A stretch of 37,362 nt of DNA from Mycolicibacterium porcinum (GTDB lineage Bacteria > Actinomycetota > Actinomycetes > Mycobacteriales > Mycobacteriaceae), in contig MSTD01000018.1 in the NCBI GenBank assembly GCA_001942045.1, positions 69,785-107,146 of the forward strand. The letters run 5' to 3'. Below are positions 1 to 8,011 of the stretch, one piece after another. A program made the translations under genes and the position numbers. Each line of letters opens with the position of its first letter. Within the stretch, counting starts at the first letter, position 1. Under the pieces are notes generated by a model. That model worked only from the letters and a program-made list of their open reading frames with translations, searched no databases and was not told the origin of the DNA.

Positions 1-355
1 CGGTGCAGTCGGCCGCCGCGTCGAGGCCATTGCCCACGAGCCAGCCGCCGTCGCCCACCGCCGGGTCCAGGTTGGCGGCGGCCAGCGCATTGGGCGTCGG
101 AGCGCCGGCGGCGGCCGGGGCGCCGTTGTTCTCCAGCCACCAGGCGTCATCGGCGCCAGGCGCCAGCGGAACCAGGACGGAGTCGAAGCTGACCAGATTG
201 ACCTGGGCATTCACCGGCGCGACCGGCGCCGCCAGCGGTGCGTTCGGTGTCGAGAACAGCAACATGCTGGCTCCCGCCATTGCCACACCGGCGACTCCGG
301 TTGTGACGATTGGTCGCGCTGTGCTGCGCGATGTGGTTTTCCTGTGCTTGGCCAC
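1..355 (-). CDS. Secreted alanine/glycine-rich protein (partial, C-terminus off the window)
   Basis: The N-terminal 118 codons of a minus-strand gene lie here; the rest is beyond base 1. The start is a GTG preceded by a good ribosome site (GAGGAAAGGG). The protein begins with a basic stretch (VAKHRKTTSRSTARP), then a hydrophobic core (about residues 17-36), then an Ala/Pro-rich segment, which reads as a Sec signal peptide. The mature part has WWLENNG near residue 70 and GDGGWLVGNGLDAAADC near the cut, reminiscent of the Gly-Asn-rich repeats of mycobacterial PGRS-type exported proteins, but too little is present to assign a family. I infer an exported cell-envelope or surface protein. The + strand ORF over the same bases is a shadow: it has no signal or domain logic. 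Confidence 0.7.
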   Translation of the reverse strand, partial: MAKHRKTTSRSTARPIVTTGVAGVAMAGASMLLFSTPNAPLAAPVAPVNAQVNLVSFDSVLVPLAPGADDAWWLENNGAPAAAGAPTPNALAAANLDPAVGDGGWLVGNGLDAAADCT

Positions 356-647
356 AGTCTGAACCCTTTCCTCGCCTTACGTTTCTGTGCGCCGGATACC
401 TTCCTGCGCAGTGGTTTTCACATGACGCCGGCATCGGAACCGGCGGAAGAGAAACGTACAGACTCGGAGTGAGAACGTGTGTCAGTTTCTGATCTTGAAC
501 ACTGGAATCTCTATGATCGCAATAATTAGCTGCGACTAAGCACACCAATGAGCTGCAATAATTAGTTCACATTTGCTAACTATCACGTCAATATTCGCCA
601 CGGCCAGACGAATGATATTCATGTTGGACGCCCGCTAACTAGACCTC
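356..647. other. AT-rich intergenic region with a direct repeat
   Basis: About 290 bp separate the TetR stop from the secreted-protein start, both on the minus strand. The part at 480-610 is clearly more AT-rich than its surroundings. It contains GCAATAATTAG twice, at 519-529 and 555-565, a 36-bp repeat distance. I see no credible ORF. The region most likely holds the promoter and regulator sites of the secreted-protein gene. Confidence 0.5.
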
Positions 648-1217
648 TTAATGCGGCTGGGCTGCCCCGAACGCCGGGGCGACAAACCGCTCCAACATCA
701 CTCGCTCAGCAGCGTCATCAACGCCCGGCCAGAGCAACAACGACAGCACCAGTCGCACGATCCAAGCCGCAGCCGCCGGGTCGTCCTCGTCCAGGCCAGT
801 GAGTTCCGTAGCGAACGCGGCCGGCACCGGAGACTGCGTCAGGCCCGCCAGCCCCTCTCCACTGCGCAACGAGCTGAGCAGCGGCTCGAACATCGAATCG
901 GCCCGAATACGTTGCAGCGCAACGGTAATAGCGGTCAGCATTCGATCCGCGCCGGTCAGGTCGTCAACCGCGCGGCGCACCTCCCCCACGATCGACGCGG
1001 CCATCCGGGCCAGTACTGCATCACGGATCTGCGCCTTGCCGCCCGCATGCCGGTACACCGTCGCGCGTGAGCAGTGCACCCGGGCGGCAAGCGCGTCGAT
1101 GTCCAGCGCGTCGAACCCGTCGCGCGCCGCCATCTCAGCGGCCGCGCTGTAGATGCGCTCAGCAGCTTCGACTCGGCGGTCGCCGCCGACCAACCAGTCC
1201 GCACGCTTGGGAGACAT
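648..1217 (-). CDS. TetR-family transcriptional regulator
   Basis: A 189-residue protein. The N-terminal helix-turn-helix spans about residues 39-62 (LDIDALAARVHCSRATVYRH, a typical TetR recognition helix with the T-x-Y-x-H end). The rest is an all-helical ligand-binding and dimerisation domain ending in FVAPAFGAAQPH. The open frame continues upstream, but MSPKRADW at 1217 gives the normal TetR length and leaves a 164-bp divergent promoter region. The neighbouring divergent gene is a CYP144-type P450. In M. tuberculosis cyp144 (Rv1777) also sits beside a divergent TetR gene (Rv1776c), so this is probably the local repressor of the P450. The ligand is unknown. Confidence 0.88.
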   Translation of the reverse strand: MSPKRADWLVGGDRRVEAAERIYSAAAEMAARDGFDALDIDALAARVHCSRATVYRHAGGKAQIRDAVLARMAASIVGEVRRAVDDLTGADRMLTAITVALQRIRADSMFEPLLSSLRSGEGLAGLTQSPVPAAFATELTGLDEDDPAAAAWIVRLVLSLLLWPGVDDAAERVMLERFVAPAFGAAQPH

Positions 1218-1237
1218 GCGAGCATGTTTATCGCACA

Positions 1238-1264
1238 GTGAGACAGATTCCAAGAGTTTCTCAC
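1238..1264. promoter_or_regulatory. Possible TetR operator between tetR and cyp144
   Basis: GTGAGA at 1238-1243 and TCTCAC at 1259-1264 form an inverted repeat in the divergent promoter region, 21 bp upstream of the regulator start. GAGACA also recurs as single half-sites nearby. Operator function is inferred from position and symmetry only. Confidence 0.35.
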
Positions 1265-1381
1265 CCGCACCGCAGGTCAGCACCTCCGTTTGAGACACCC
1301 TCTGACCCCGGTCGTCAGCTGCCGATATCAACATGTCCGGGATTCGTTGACCGCCCCGCGATCGCCAGCCAACCTGGGCAA

Positions 1382-2581
1382 ATGCTTCTGGCACACGAAC
1401 TGTTCGAACCGGCCTGCCTGCAGGATCCGTATCCGCTCTATGACCGGTTGCGCGCCGACGCACCGGTGGCTCAGGTCGGCGACTCCCCGTTCTTCGTCGT
1501 GACGTCATTCGACGCGGTCATCGAGGCCACCTCCCGCTGCGAGGACTTCTCGTCGAATCTGACCGCGACCATGTGGTCGCAGCCCGACGGCACCGTCTCC
1601 GCATTCGGCATGGGCGAGCCGGGCAGTCCCATCCACGTATTGGCCACTGCGGACGATCCGGCTCACGCCGCCCATCGCAAGATGGTGCTGCCCCGCATGG
1701 CCGCCAAGCGGATCGCCGAGCTCGAACCCTTCATCGCCGCCCTCACCGCCGACCTGCTGGCCGGAGCGAGCGGGGAGTTCGAGTGGATGTCCACCCTGGC
1801 CGATCGCCTGCCCATGCTGGTCGTCGCACAACTGCTGGGACTGCCGGCCGCAGACGTCGACCGGCTGGTGACCTGGGCCTACGCCAGCACCCAACTACTG
1901 GACGGCCTGGTCGACTCCGACCAGTTGACCGCGTCGGGCATCGCGGCCGTCGAACTGGGCGGGTACCTGACCGAACAGTTCAGTGCAGCCTCGGCAAACC
2001 CGGGAGAAAACCTGCTGGGAGATCTGGCCACGTACTGCGCGGCCGAGCGGGTGTCACCCGACGTGGCGGTGTTCATGCTGATCCAGCTGGTCGGCGCGGG
2101 AGGCGAATCCACCGCGTCATTGATCGGCAGTGCGGTATGGATCCTGAGCCGCCGCCCCGCACTCGCCGAGCAGCTGCGACACGAACCCGCCTTGATCGGG
2201 CCGTTCCTGGAAGAGGTGTTGAGATTCGAGTCCCCGTTCCGGGGGCACTACCGACACGTGCTGACCGACGCCGAACTCGCCGGCGTCGCCGTCCCGGCGA
2301 ACAGCCACCTACTGCTGTTGTGGGGCGCGGCCAACCGGGACGAGACGGTGTTCGAGGCGCCGAACGAATTCCGGCTGCAACGGCCAAATATCAAGAGCCA
2401 CGTGGCATTTGGCAAAGGCGGGCACTTCTGCCTCGGCGCCGCGCTGGCCCGTCTGGAGGCCCGCATCGTGATCTCGGCGCTCTTGTCGGGCGGCAGCACC
2501 GTCCGTCCAGCAGGCGACGCCGAATGGCAGCCCAGCCTGCTGGTGCGCCGATTACGTCAGCTTCCGCTGACCCTGCGGTGA
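1382..2581 (+). CDS. cyp144: Cytochrome P450, CYP144 family
   Basis: A 399-residue soluble P450 with all signatures: the I-helix oxygen-activation motif GAGGEST, the K-helix ExxR (EEVLR), and the haem loop FGKGGHFCLG with the proximal cysteine near residue 350, followed by AALARLEARI. Stretches such as EDFSSNLTATM, HVLATADDPAHA and LLLLWGAANRD match my recollection of M. tuberculosis CYP144A1, whose physiological substrate is not settled. The chosen ATG lacks an upstream Shine-Dalgarno. The frame is open further upstream but offers no better start, and the MLLAHELF start resembles the shorter form described for M. tuberculosis CYP144A1. It is divergent from a TetR gene. Ferredoxin and reductase partners are not in the window. 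Confidence 0.9.
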   Translation: MLLAHELFEPACLQDPYPLYDRLRADAPVAQVGDSPFFVVTSFDAVIEATSRCEDFSSNLTATMWSQPDGTVSAFGMGEPGSPIHVLATADDPAHAAHRKMVLPRMAAKRIAELEPFIAALTADLLAGASGEFEWMSTLADRLPMLVVAQLLGLPAADVDRLVTWAYASTQLLDGLVDSDQLTASGIAAVELGGYLTEQFSAASANPGENLLGDLATYCAAERVSPDVAVFMLIQLVGAGGESTASLIGSAVWILSRRPALAEQLRHEPALIGPFLEEVLRFESPFRGHYRHVLTDAELAGVAVPANSHLLLLWGAANRDETVFEAPNEFRLQRPNIKSHVAFGKGGHFCLGAALARLEARIVISALLSGGSTVRPAGDAEWQPSLLVRRLRQLPLTLR

Positions 2582-2593
2582 ACGATCAGGAAC

Positions 2594-2869
2594 TCAGGCA
2601 GCATCCGCGGCGAGCGCGATGCTGTCATCGTCGACGAACACCAGGCCGCCGTCGTCGAGGTTGACGGCCCACCGCCGTGCCGGTTCGACGATTCGCTCCC
2701 CGGCGACCTCGACCGCGGTGCCAGCCAAGTCGGCGAAATCTTCGACGACAGTGCCGTGCAGTTCTTCGTCAGTTCCCGGATACACAATCACCGAGGACCC
2801 CACAGCAACTTCTTCGGCAATTTCGCCGGAGTCACTGTCGTTAACCCCCGCCACGACATCTTCGGACAT
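2594..2869 (-). CDS. Small acidic conserved hypothetical protein
   Basis: A 91-residue protein with a very good ribosome site (GGGAGGTG) six bases before the ATG. The first 20 residues are acidic and low-complexity. Residues 22-91 alternate beta-like stretches (VGSSVIVYPG, LHGTVVEDF, AVEVAGERIV, RWAVNLDDGGLVFVDD), which looks like a small SH3-like barrel. It ends 12 bp from the convergent P450 stop. I recognise no family function. The gene is probably monocistronic, as the next gene upstream is divergent. Confidence 0.75.
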   Translation of the reverse strand: MSEDVVAGVNDSDSGEIAEEVAVGSSVIVYPGTDEELHGTVVEDFADLAGTAVEVAGERIVEPARRWAVNLDDGGLVFVDDDSIALAADAA

Positions 2870-3268
2870 CACACACCTCCCCAATTGCTGACGCGTGCAA
2901 CCGAGTACATCACAAACGCCTGCGATTGGCTCACTTTCGCCGATACCTACAGCACACACCTTGCATACGTCTCCGGCAAATTTCCAAATCCGCGTACGAC
3001 GACCGTTCCGGCAAACGGATCACATTGAGGTACGCGGCGTGACCCCCGTCACGGATATCTATTGACGATGCCATCAACCGATGCTTTTGAGGCAACCGCA
3101 GCAACATTCGCTTCATCCGCAACACCCCCGGTACGACCGCGAGGTTCTTTTTGCTGAGCACTCCGGGGCGAACAGCCTTCCGTCAACACCTGAACTCGGG
3201 ACGGATCGCGGTGACACACACCACACTCGCGTTCGCTAGTGTTGCAACACGTTCTAGCGAGGAGGCCT
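2870..3268. other. Divergent intergenic region, 399 bp, no gene seen
   Basis: The region lies between two genes that point away from each other. It holds CGTGAC-cccc-GTCACG (3038-3053) and a shorter inverted repeat CCGTT/AACGG (3003-3018). Terminators are not expected here, so these may be operators or part of a small RNA. Near the right end are a TAGTGT -10-like hexamer (3237-3242) and the KstR-type operator. No ORF has a start site and composition I would trust. Confidence 0.5.
3243..3256. promoter_or_regulatory. KstR-type operator (TNNAACNNGTTNNA)
   Basis: TGCAACACGTTCTA matches the published KstR consensus TNNAACNNGTTNNA at every defined position. It begins just after a TAGTGT -10-like hexamer (3237-3242) and ends 12 bp before the ATG of the first SDR gene, a placement suited to repression. 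KstR is the TetR-type repressor of the mycobacterial sterol-catabolism regulon. Control of this operon by KstR is inferred from the motif. Confidence 0.75.
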
Positions 3269-4348
3269 ATGTCCGACGCTGTTTTGGTTACCGGCGCGTT
3301 CGGTTTGGTGGGCTCGGCGGTCGTGAAGGCGCTGGCCGCCGGTGGCCGCACGGTCGTCGCGACAGACCTCGACGTCCCGGCGAACCGCAAGGCCGCCGCC
3401 GCGCTCCCGTCCTCCGTCGAGGTGCGCTGGGCCGATCTCACCGATTCCGCGGCCGTCGACGCGCTGGTGTCGGCGGTCGCGCCGGCCGCGATCATCCACC
3501 TCGCCGCGATCATTCCGCCGTTCTGCTACATGCGCCGCGGGCTGGCCCGGAAGGTGAACGTCGAGGCCACCGCGTCGCTGCTGCGCGCCGCCGAGGCCCA
3601 GCCCACCCCGCCGCGGTTCATCCAGGCATCCAGCATCGCCGTCTACGGCGCCCGCAATCCGCACCACACCGACGACGTGTTGAGGCCCGACACCCAAGTC
3701 AACCCGTCGGACATCTACGGCGCCCACAAGGTCGAGGCCGAAGCGTTGGTCCGGGCGTCGAAGCTGGACTGGCTGATCCTGCGTCTCGGCGGGGTAATGA
3801 GCTGCGAGTTCAGCCTCGACATCGACGTCGACCTGATCTCGTTCGAAAGCGTGCTGCCCGCCGACGGGCGCCTGCAGACCGTCGACGTACGTGATGTCGC
3901 AGCCGCGTTCGTCGCGGCCACCACTGTCCCGACCGAAACCGCCAACCACGAGGTCCTGCTGATCGGCGGCGATGCCGCAACGCACCGGCACATCCAGTCC
4001 GCGGTCGGTTCCGAAGCCGCGGCCGCGATGGGCATCAAAGGTGGCCTGCCGATCGGCCGGCCCGGCAACCCCGACGACGACACCGCCTGGTTCGCCACCG
4101 ACTGGATGGACACCGCCCGCTCGCAGGAGGTGCTCGGGTTCCAGCATCACTCCTGGCCGCAGCTCCTGGCAGACACCAGAGCCAACGCCGGGCTCAAGCG
4201 TTTCCCGATCGGACTGGCGGCCCCCCTGATCCGGGCGTTTCTCCGATCGAAGTCCGCGTACAGGGACTATCCGGGGAAGTTGGCCGACCCGTGGAACGCC
4301 ATCGACAAGAAGTGGGGCGACCACAGACCAGACGGGAGTAAGGCATGA
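3269..4348 (+). CDS. NAD(P)-dependent epimerase/dehydrogenase (extended SDR)
   Basis: A 359-residue extended short-chain dehydrogenase/reductase. The Rossmann start is VTGAFGLVGSAVV (GxxGxxG), an acidic residue ending strand 2 (VVATDLD) suggests NAD preference, and the active-site pair lies in SDIYGAHKVEAE (YxxxK) after an SSIAVYG strand. The ATG follows GAGGAGG at good spacing. Its stop overlaps the next start by ATGA, so the three SDR genes form one operon. A KstR-type operator directly upstream suggests a sterol or related ring substrate, as for 3-beta-hydroxysteroid dehydrogenase-like extended SDRs. The actual substrate cannot be read from sequence. Confidence 0.85.
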   Translation: MSDAVLVTGAFGLVGSAVVKALAAGGRTVVATDLDVPANRKAAAALPSSVEVRWADLTDSAAVDALVSAVAPAAIIHLAAIIPPFCYMRRGLARKVNVEATASLLRAAEAQPTPPRFIQASSIAVYGARNPHHTDDVLRPDTQVNPSDIYGAHKVEAEALVRASKLDWLILRLGGVMSCEFSLDIDVDLISFESVLPADGRLQTVDVRDVAAAFVAATTVPTETANHEVLLIGGDAATHRHIQSAVGSEAAAAMGIKGGLPIGRPGNPDDDTAWFATDWMDTARSQEVLGFQHHSWPQLLADTRANAGLKRFPIGLAAPLIRAFLRSKSAYRDYPGKLADPWNAIDKKWGDHRPDGSKA

Positions 4349-5109
4349 CCACGGAACGCGTCGCGATCGTCATCGGCGGGGCGTCAGGGATCGGGTGGGC
4401 CAGCGCCCAGGCCCTGGCTGCCGACGGCTGCCGCATCGTCGTGGCCGATCGTGACGCCGACGGCGCCGCAGCCCGCGCTGCCGAGTTGGGCGCACCGCAC
4501 ACGAGCCACTACGTCGACGTCACCGACGAGGATGCGGTGGAAAAGCTCTTCGCCGCCACCGGCGCCGTCGACATCGTGCTCAACTGCGCGGGGTTCAGCA
4601 ACGTCGGCCTGATCACCGACCTGGCGGTTGACGACTTCCGCTCCGTCGTCGATGTCTGTCTCAACGGCGGTTTCATCGTCGCCAAGCACGCCGGCCGCAA
4701 CCTGCCCGAAGGCGGTGTGCTGGTGTCGATCTCATCGCTGAACGGGCGCCAGCCCGCGGCCGGCATGAGCGCCTACTGCGCGGCCAAGGCCGGGTTGTCG
4801 ATGCTGACGCAGGTAGCCGCCCTCGAAATGGGACCGCGTGGCATTCGGGTCAACGCGATCGCGCCGGGATTCGTGAAGACCCCGCTGACCGATCCCGCGG
4901 CGATGATTCCCGGTGTGGTCGAGGAGTACGTCGAGAACACCGCTCTGGGCCGCAGCGGAACGCCCGAGGACATCGCGGCCGCCGTGGTGTTCCTGTGTTC
5001 GCCGCAGGCGTCGTGGCTGACCGGCGAGGTGCTCGACCTCAACGGCGGCGCGCACCTCAAGCGGTATCCGGACATCCTCGGTCATGTGATGAAGCTGGCC
5101 CAGGCGTGA
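4345..5109 (+). CDS. Short-chain dehydrogenase/reductase (classical SDR)
   Basis: A 254-residue classical SDR of FabG/hydroxysteroid-dehydrogenase type. It has the cofactor motif GGASGIG, the acidic end of strand 2 (VVADRD, favouring NAD), LNCAG in place of NNAG, catalytic Ser in SISSLNG, YCAAK for Tyr/Lys, and the usual IRVNAIAPGFVKTPL after the active site. The start ATG overlaps the previous stop (ATGA) and its own stop overlaps the next start (GTGA), so translation is probably coupled through the three-gene set. An oxidoreductase of alcohols or ketones; a steroid-like substrate is suggested only by the operator upstream. Confidence 0.88.
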   Translation: MTTERVAIVIGGASGIGWASAQALAADGCRIVVADRDADGAAARAAELGAPHTSHYVDVTDEDAVEKLFAATGAVDIVLNCAGFSNVGLITDLAVDDFRSVVDVCLNGGFIVAKHAGRNLPEGGVLVSISSLNGRQPAAGMSAYCAAKAGLSMLTQVAALEMGPRGIRVNAIAPGFVKTPLTDPAAMIPGVVEEYVENTALGRSGTPEDIAAAVVFLCSPQASWLTGEVLDLNGGAHLKRYPDILGHVMKLAQA

Positions 5110-5939
5110 CATTCGCCGGTAAGCAGGCGATCGTCACCGGCGCGGGCTCCGGAATCGGCGCGGCGCTGTGCCGCGCACTGGCGGCCGCCGGCGCCGAGGT
5201 GCTCTGCACCGACATCGACGACGCTGCGGCGGCGCGTACCGCCACCGGGGTGGGTGCCCGGTCGGCACGCCTCGACGTCACCGACCCGGCCGCCGTCCAG
5301 TCCGCGGTCGGCAGCGTGGTGGAGCGGGCCGGCCGGCTCGACCTGATGTTCAACAATGCAGGCATCGTCTGGGGCGGGAACACCGAGCTGCTCACGCTGA
5401 ACCAGTGGAACGCCATCATCGACGTCAACGTGCGCGGCGTCGTGCACGGTGTCGCCGCGGCGTATCCACAGATGATCCGGCAGGGTCACGGCCACATCAT
5501 CAACACCGCATCCATGGCCGGGCTGGCTGCGGCGGGTCAGCTCACCAGCTATGTGATGACCAAGCATGCCGTCGTCGGGATGTCGCTGGCGCTGCGTTCC
5601 GAGGCAGCCGCGCACGGCGTCGGCGTACTGGCGGTGTGCCCGGCCGCCGTCGAGACGCCCATCCTGGACAAGGGCGCGGTCGGCGGGTTCGTGGGCCGCG
5701 ACTACTTCCTCCAGGGCCAGGGGGTCAAGACCGCCTACGACGCTGACCGTCTGGCCGCCGACACCTTGCGCGCCATCGAGCGCAACAAGGCCATCCTGGT
5801 CAAACCGCGTCGCGCCCATGCCTCCTGGCTCTTCGCCCGGTTGGCTCCGGGACTCATGCAGCGGCTCTCGATGCGGTTCGTGGCGGCACAGCGGGCCAGT
5901 CAGGCCACCCACGCCGGTTCCGGCCCCGATCCGGACTGA
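5106..5939 (+). CDS. Short-chain dehydrogenase/reductase (classical SDR)
   Basis: A 277-residue SDR. It begins VTFAGKQAIVTGAGSGIG with the GxxxGxG motif at about residues 12-18, acidic CTDID after strand 2, NNAG, catalytic Ser in NTASMAG and Tyr/Lys in SYVMTK. The C-terminal 60 residues are longer than in FabG and basic (KPRRAHASWLF), seen in several mycobacterial SDRs. I chose the GTG at 5106 because it overlaps the preceding stop as GTGA. The longer upstream frame only reads through the previous gene. It is the last gene of the putatively KstR-controlled operon. Confidence 0.88.
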   Translation: MTFAGKQAIVTGAGSGIGAALCRALAAAGAEVLCTDIDDAAAARTATGVGARSARLDVTDPAAVQSAVGSVVERAGRLDLMFNNAGIVWGGNTELLTLNQWNAIIDVNVRGVVHGVAAAYPQMIRQGHGHIINTASMAGLAAAGQLTSYVMTKHAVVGMSLALRSEAAAHGVGVLAVCPAAVETPILDKGAVGGFVGRDYFLQGQGVKTAYDADRLAADTLRAIERNKAILVKPRRAHASWLFARLAPGLMQRLSMRFVAAQRASQATHAGSGPDPD

Positions 5940-6003
5940 CGCTCAATACCGACTGTTCCCGCGGGGTGGCGATAGGGTCAGCGCAACAGCGGGAAGGGGC
6001 TCG

Positions 6004-7188
6004 ATGAAAGACCAGTTCACCCTCACCCAGAAGCGGGCGCTGGCGGTCTTCACCGTGCTCGCCCTGTTTCTCGGGGCCTACTTCCTGCGCAGCTTCTTCG
6101 TCCTGATCGTGATGGCCGCGGTCGGCGCCTACCTGTTTACCCCGCTCTACCAACGGTTTCAGCGCCGATTCGGCACCGGTTTGTCCGCCACGCTGACGTT
6201 GTTGGTCGCCATACTCATGGTGATCATCCCGGTGTCCCTCATCGTGTTCATGGCTATTGTCCAGGTCACCCAGCTCGTCAACATGGTCAGCACTTGGATC
6301 GCGGACACCGACCTCAGCACGCTCGGTGACCGGGCCCTGCAGCTGGTCAACTCGCTGCTCGGCCGGGTGCCGTTCCTCGACATTCACCTGACCGCGGATT
6401 CGTTGCGCGACACCGTGGTCAAGCTCTCGCAGCACCTCGGTGAATGGCTGCTGGGCGTACTCCAAGGCGCGGTCGGTGGCATGGTCGGCGCGATCACGTC
6501 GTCCATCATCTTCCTGTACGTGTTCATCTCGATGCTGGTCAACAAGGACAAGCTGGCCACCCTGATCCGCAGGCTGAACCCGCTCGGCGAGGAGATCACC
6601 GACCTGTACCTGGCCAAGACGGGCGCCATGGTGAAGGGAACGGTCAAGGGCCAGTTCGTGATCGCGTTCTGCCAGGGCGTGGCCGGGGCCATCTCGATCT
6701 ACATCGCCGGCTTCCACAACGGGTTCTTCGTCTTCGCGATCCTGTTGACCGCGCTGTCGGTGATCCCGCTCGGTGGCGGCATCGTCACGATCCCGTTCGG
6801 CATCGGAATGGCGTTCTTCGGCAACATCATCGGCGGCCTGTTCGTGGTGGTGTTCCACCTGTTGGTGGTCACCAACATCGACAATCTGCTGCGGCCGTGG
6901 CTGGTGCCCAAGGCGGCCCGGTTGGACCCCGCGCTGATGCTGCTCGCGGTGTTCGCCGGTATCTCGATGTTCGGATTCTTCGGTCTGGTGATCGGGCCGG
7001 TTCTGATGATCATCATCGTCACCACGGTCAGCGTGTACCTGGCTGTCTACAAGGGCGTCGAGCTCGCAACCGACGAGCCCGACGCACCCCGCAAGAAATG
7101 GTGGCCACGCCGGAAGAAGGACACCGCCCCCGAACCGGAGGCCGAGGCGGAACCCGAGCCCGAGTCGGACGGACGCACCGCTACCTAG
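6004..7188 (+). CDS. AI-2E family transporter-like membrane protein
   Basis: A 394-residue integral membrane protein like M. tuberculosis Rv1101c. Two hydrophobic segments at about residues 11-47 and one at 62-87 are followed by an amphipathic stretch, then several helices to about residue 345, including the conserved GPVLMIIIV region. The last 40 residues are a charged cytoplasmic tail (Arg/Lys-rich, then Glu/Pro repeats). The ATG follows GGGAAGGGG. A TAGGGT -10-like hexamer at 5973-5978 suggests its own promoter. TTCCCGC (5956-5962) could pair with GCGGGAA (5989-5995) over the ribosome site. Family members export autoinducer-2 or serve as Na+/H+ antiporters; the role here is unknown. Its TAG overlaps the convergent TAG in the tetranucleotide CTAG. 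Confidence 0.88.
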   Translation: MKDQFTLTQKRALAVFTVLALFLGAYFLRSFFVLIVMAAVGAYLFTPLYQRFQRRFGTGLSATLTLLVAILMVIIPVSLIVFMAIVQVTQLVNMVSTWIADTDLSTLGDRALQLVNSLLGRVPFLDIHLTADSLRDTVVKLSQHLGEWLLGVLQGAVGGMVGAITSSIIFLYVFISMLVNKDKLATLIRRLNPLGEEITDLYLAKTGAMVKGTVKGQFVIAFCQGVAGAISIYIAGFHNGFFVFAILLTALSVIPLGGGIVTIPFGIGMAFFGNIIGGLFVVVFHLLVVTNIDNLLRPWLVPKAARLDPALMLLAVFAGISMFGFFGLVIGPVLMIIIVTTVSVYLAVYKGVELATDEPDAPRKKWWPRRKKDTAPEPEAEAEPEPESDGRTAT

Positions 7189-8000
7189 TTCGCGCTCAGC
7201 CGCTCGGTCAGGAACGCCACCACCCGCTTGCGGGCCTCGTACGGGGGATGCCCGTCCACCTCGCGCACCTGATCGGTGAGCACCGAATGCGCCGACGGTG
7301 ACAGGCCGTCGGGATTGCCCTTCTTCGAGTTGATCTCGATGACCTCGAATGCGTCGCCGAGCCGGGCCTTGAGCGTGGCGAACCGCTCCCCCGGCGCCAT
7401 CCGGTCCTGGCTGAAGCGCAGGGCCAGCGCGCACAGGCCGTCATTGGCCGCGCGCTGTTCGACGATCTTCAACTCGGCCTCCGACATGCCCGGATCGCGT
7501 TTCTGCGCGGCGGTCAGGGCGATCGGCACAGAAGGCTGACTCAATACCGGGGCCAGCACGCTGTCGTCTACCGCGGCGGCCAGGGCGAAACCGCCGGTGA
7601 AGCACTGCCCGATGACGCCGACGCCCTTACCCGGGGTGTTGGCGTTCAGATCGCGGGCCAAGGCCCGGAGGTAATGCGCGACGGGGCGGTCGGCGTTCGT
7701 CGCGAACGCCGCGAATTCCTTTGTCACGCAGGCTTTCAGCATGACCGGAATGGCGCCCGGCCGGACCGCGGCCGCGCCGGGGGTTCCGAACAGTGACGGG
7801 GCGGCCACCGTGAAGCCGTTGTCCACCAGATGGTTACCCAGCGCCAGCACACCGGGATGCAGGCCGGGAATCTCGGGAATCAAGACCACGCCGGGGCCTT
7901 CGCCCTTGCGGTACACGTCGTAGGTCTGATCGGCTGCGGTGAAGGGGGTGGCGGTCCAACCGGTGAGATCTGCAACTGGCGACGACAACACGGGCTCCAT
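7185..8000 (-). CDS. Dienelactone hydrolase family protein
   Basis: A 271-residue alpha/beta hydrolase. The nucleophile elbow is GQCFTGG (Cys in place of the usual Ser, typical of dienelactone hydrolases) and the late histidine is in LSPSAHSVL. PEIPGLHPG after the third strand fits the DLH oxyanion region. The segment between residues 145 and 190 is longer than in small DLH enzymes. It lies 11 bp downstream of the DUF4245 gene on the same strand, so the two are probably co-transcribed. It likely hydrolyses a lactone or ester; the substrate is unknown. Confidence 0.85.
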   Translation of the reverse strand: MEPVLSSPVADLTGWTATPFTAADQTYDVYRKGEGPGVVLIPEIPGLHPGVLALGNHLVDNGFTVAAPSLFGTPGAAAVRPGAIPVMLKACVTKEFAAFATNADRPVAHYLRALARDLNANTPGKGVGVIGQCFTGGFALAAAVDDSVLAPVLSQPSVPIALTAAQKRDPGMSEAELKIVEQRAANDGLCALALRFSQDRMAPGERFATLKARLGDAFEVIEINSKKGNPDGLSPSAHSVLTDQVREVDGHPPYEARKRVVAFLTERLSAN

Positions 8001-8011
8001 CCGTTAGTGCG

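Noticed and set aside
3..362. Plus-strand ORF at the left edge
   Set aside because: It is the shadow of the minus-strand gene with the signal peptide and ribosome site.
3038..3053. Terminator CGTGAC-cccc-GTCACG
   Set aside because: Both flanking genes point away from it, so no transcript is expected to end here; kept only as a note in the intergenic entry.
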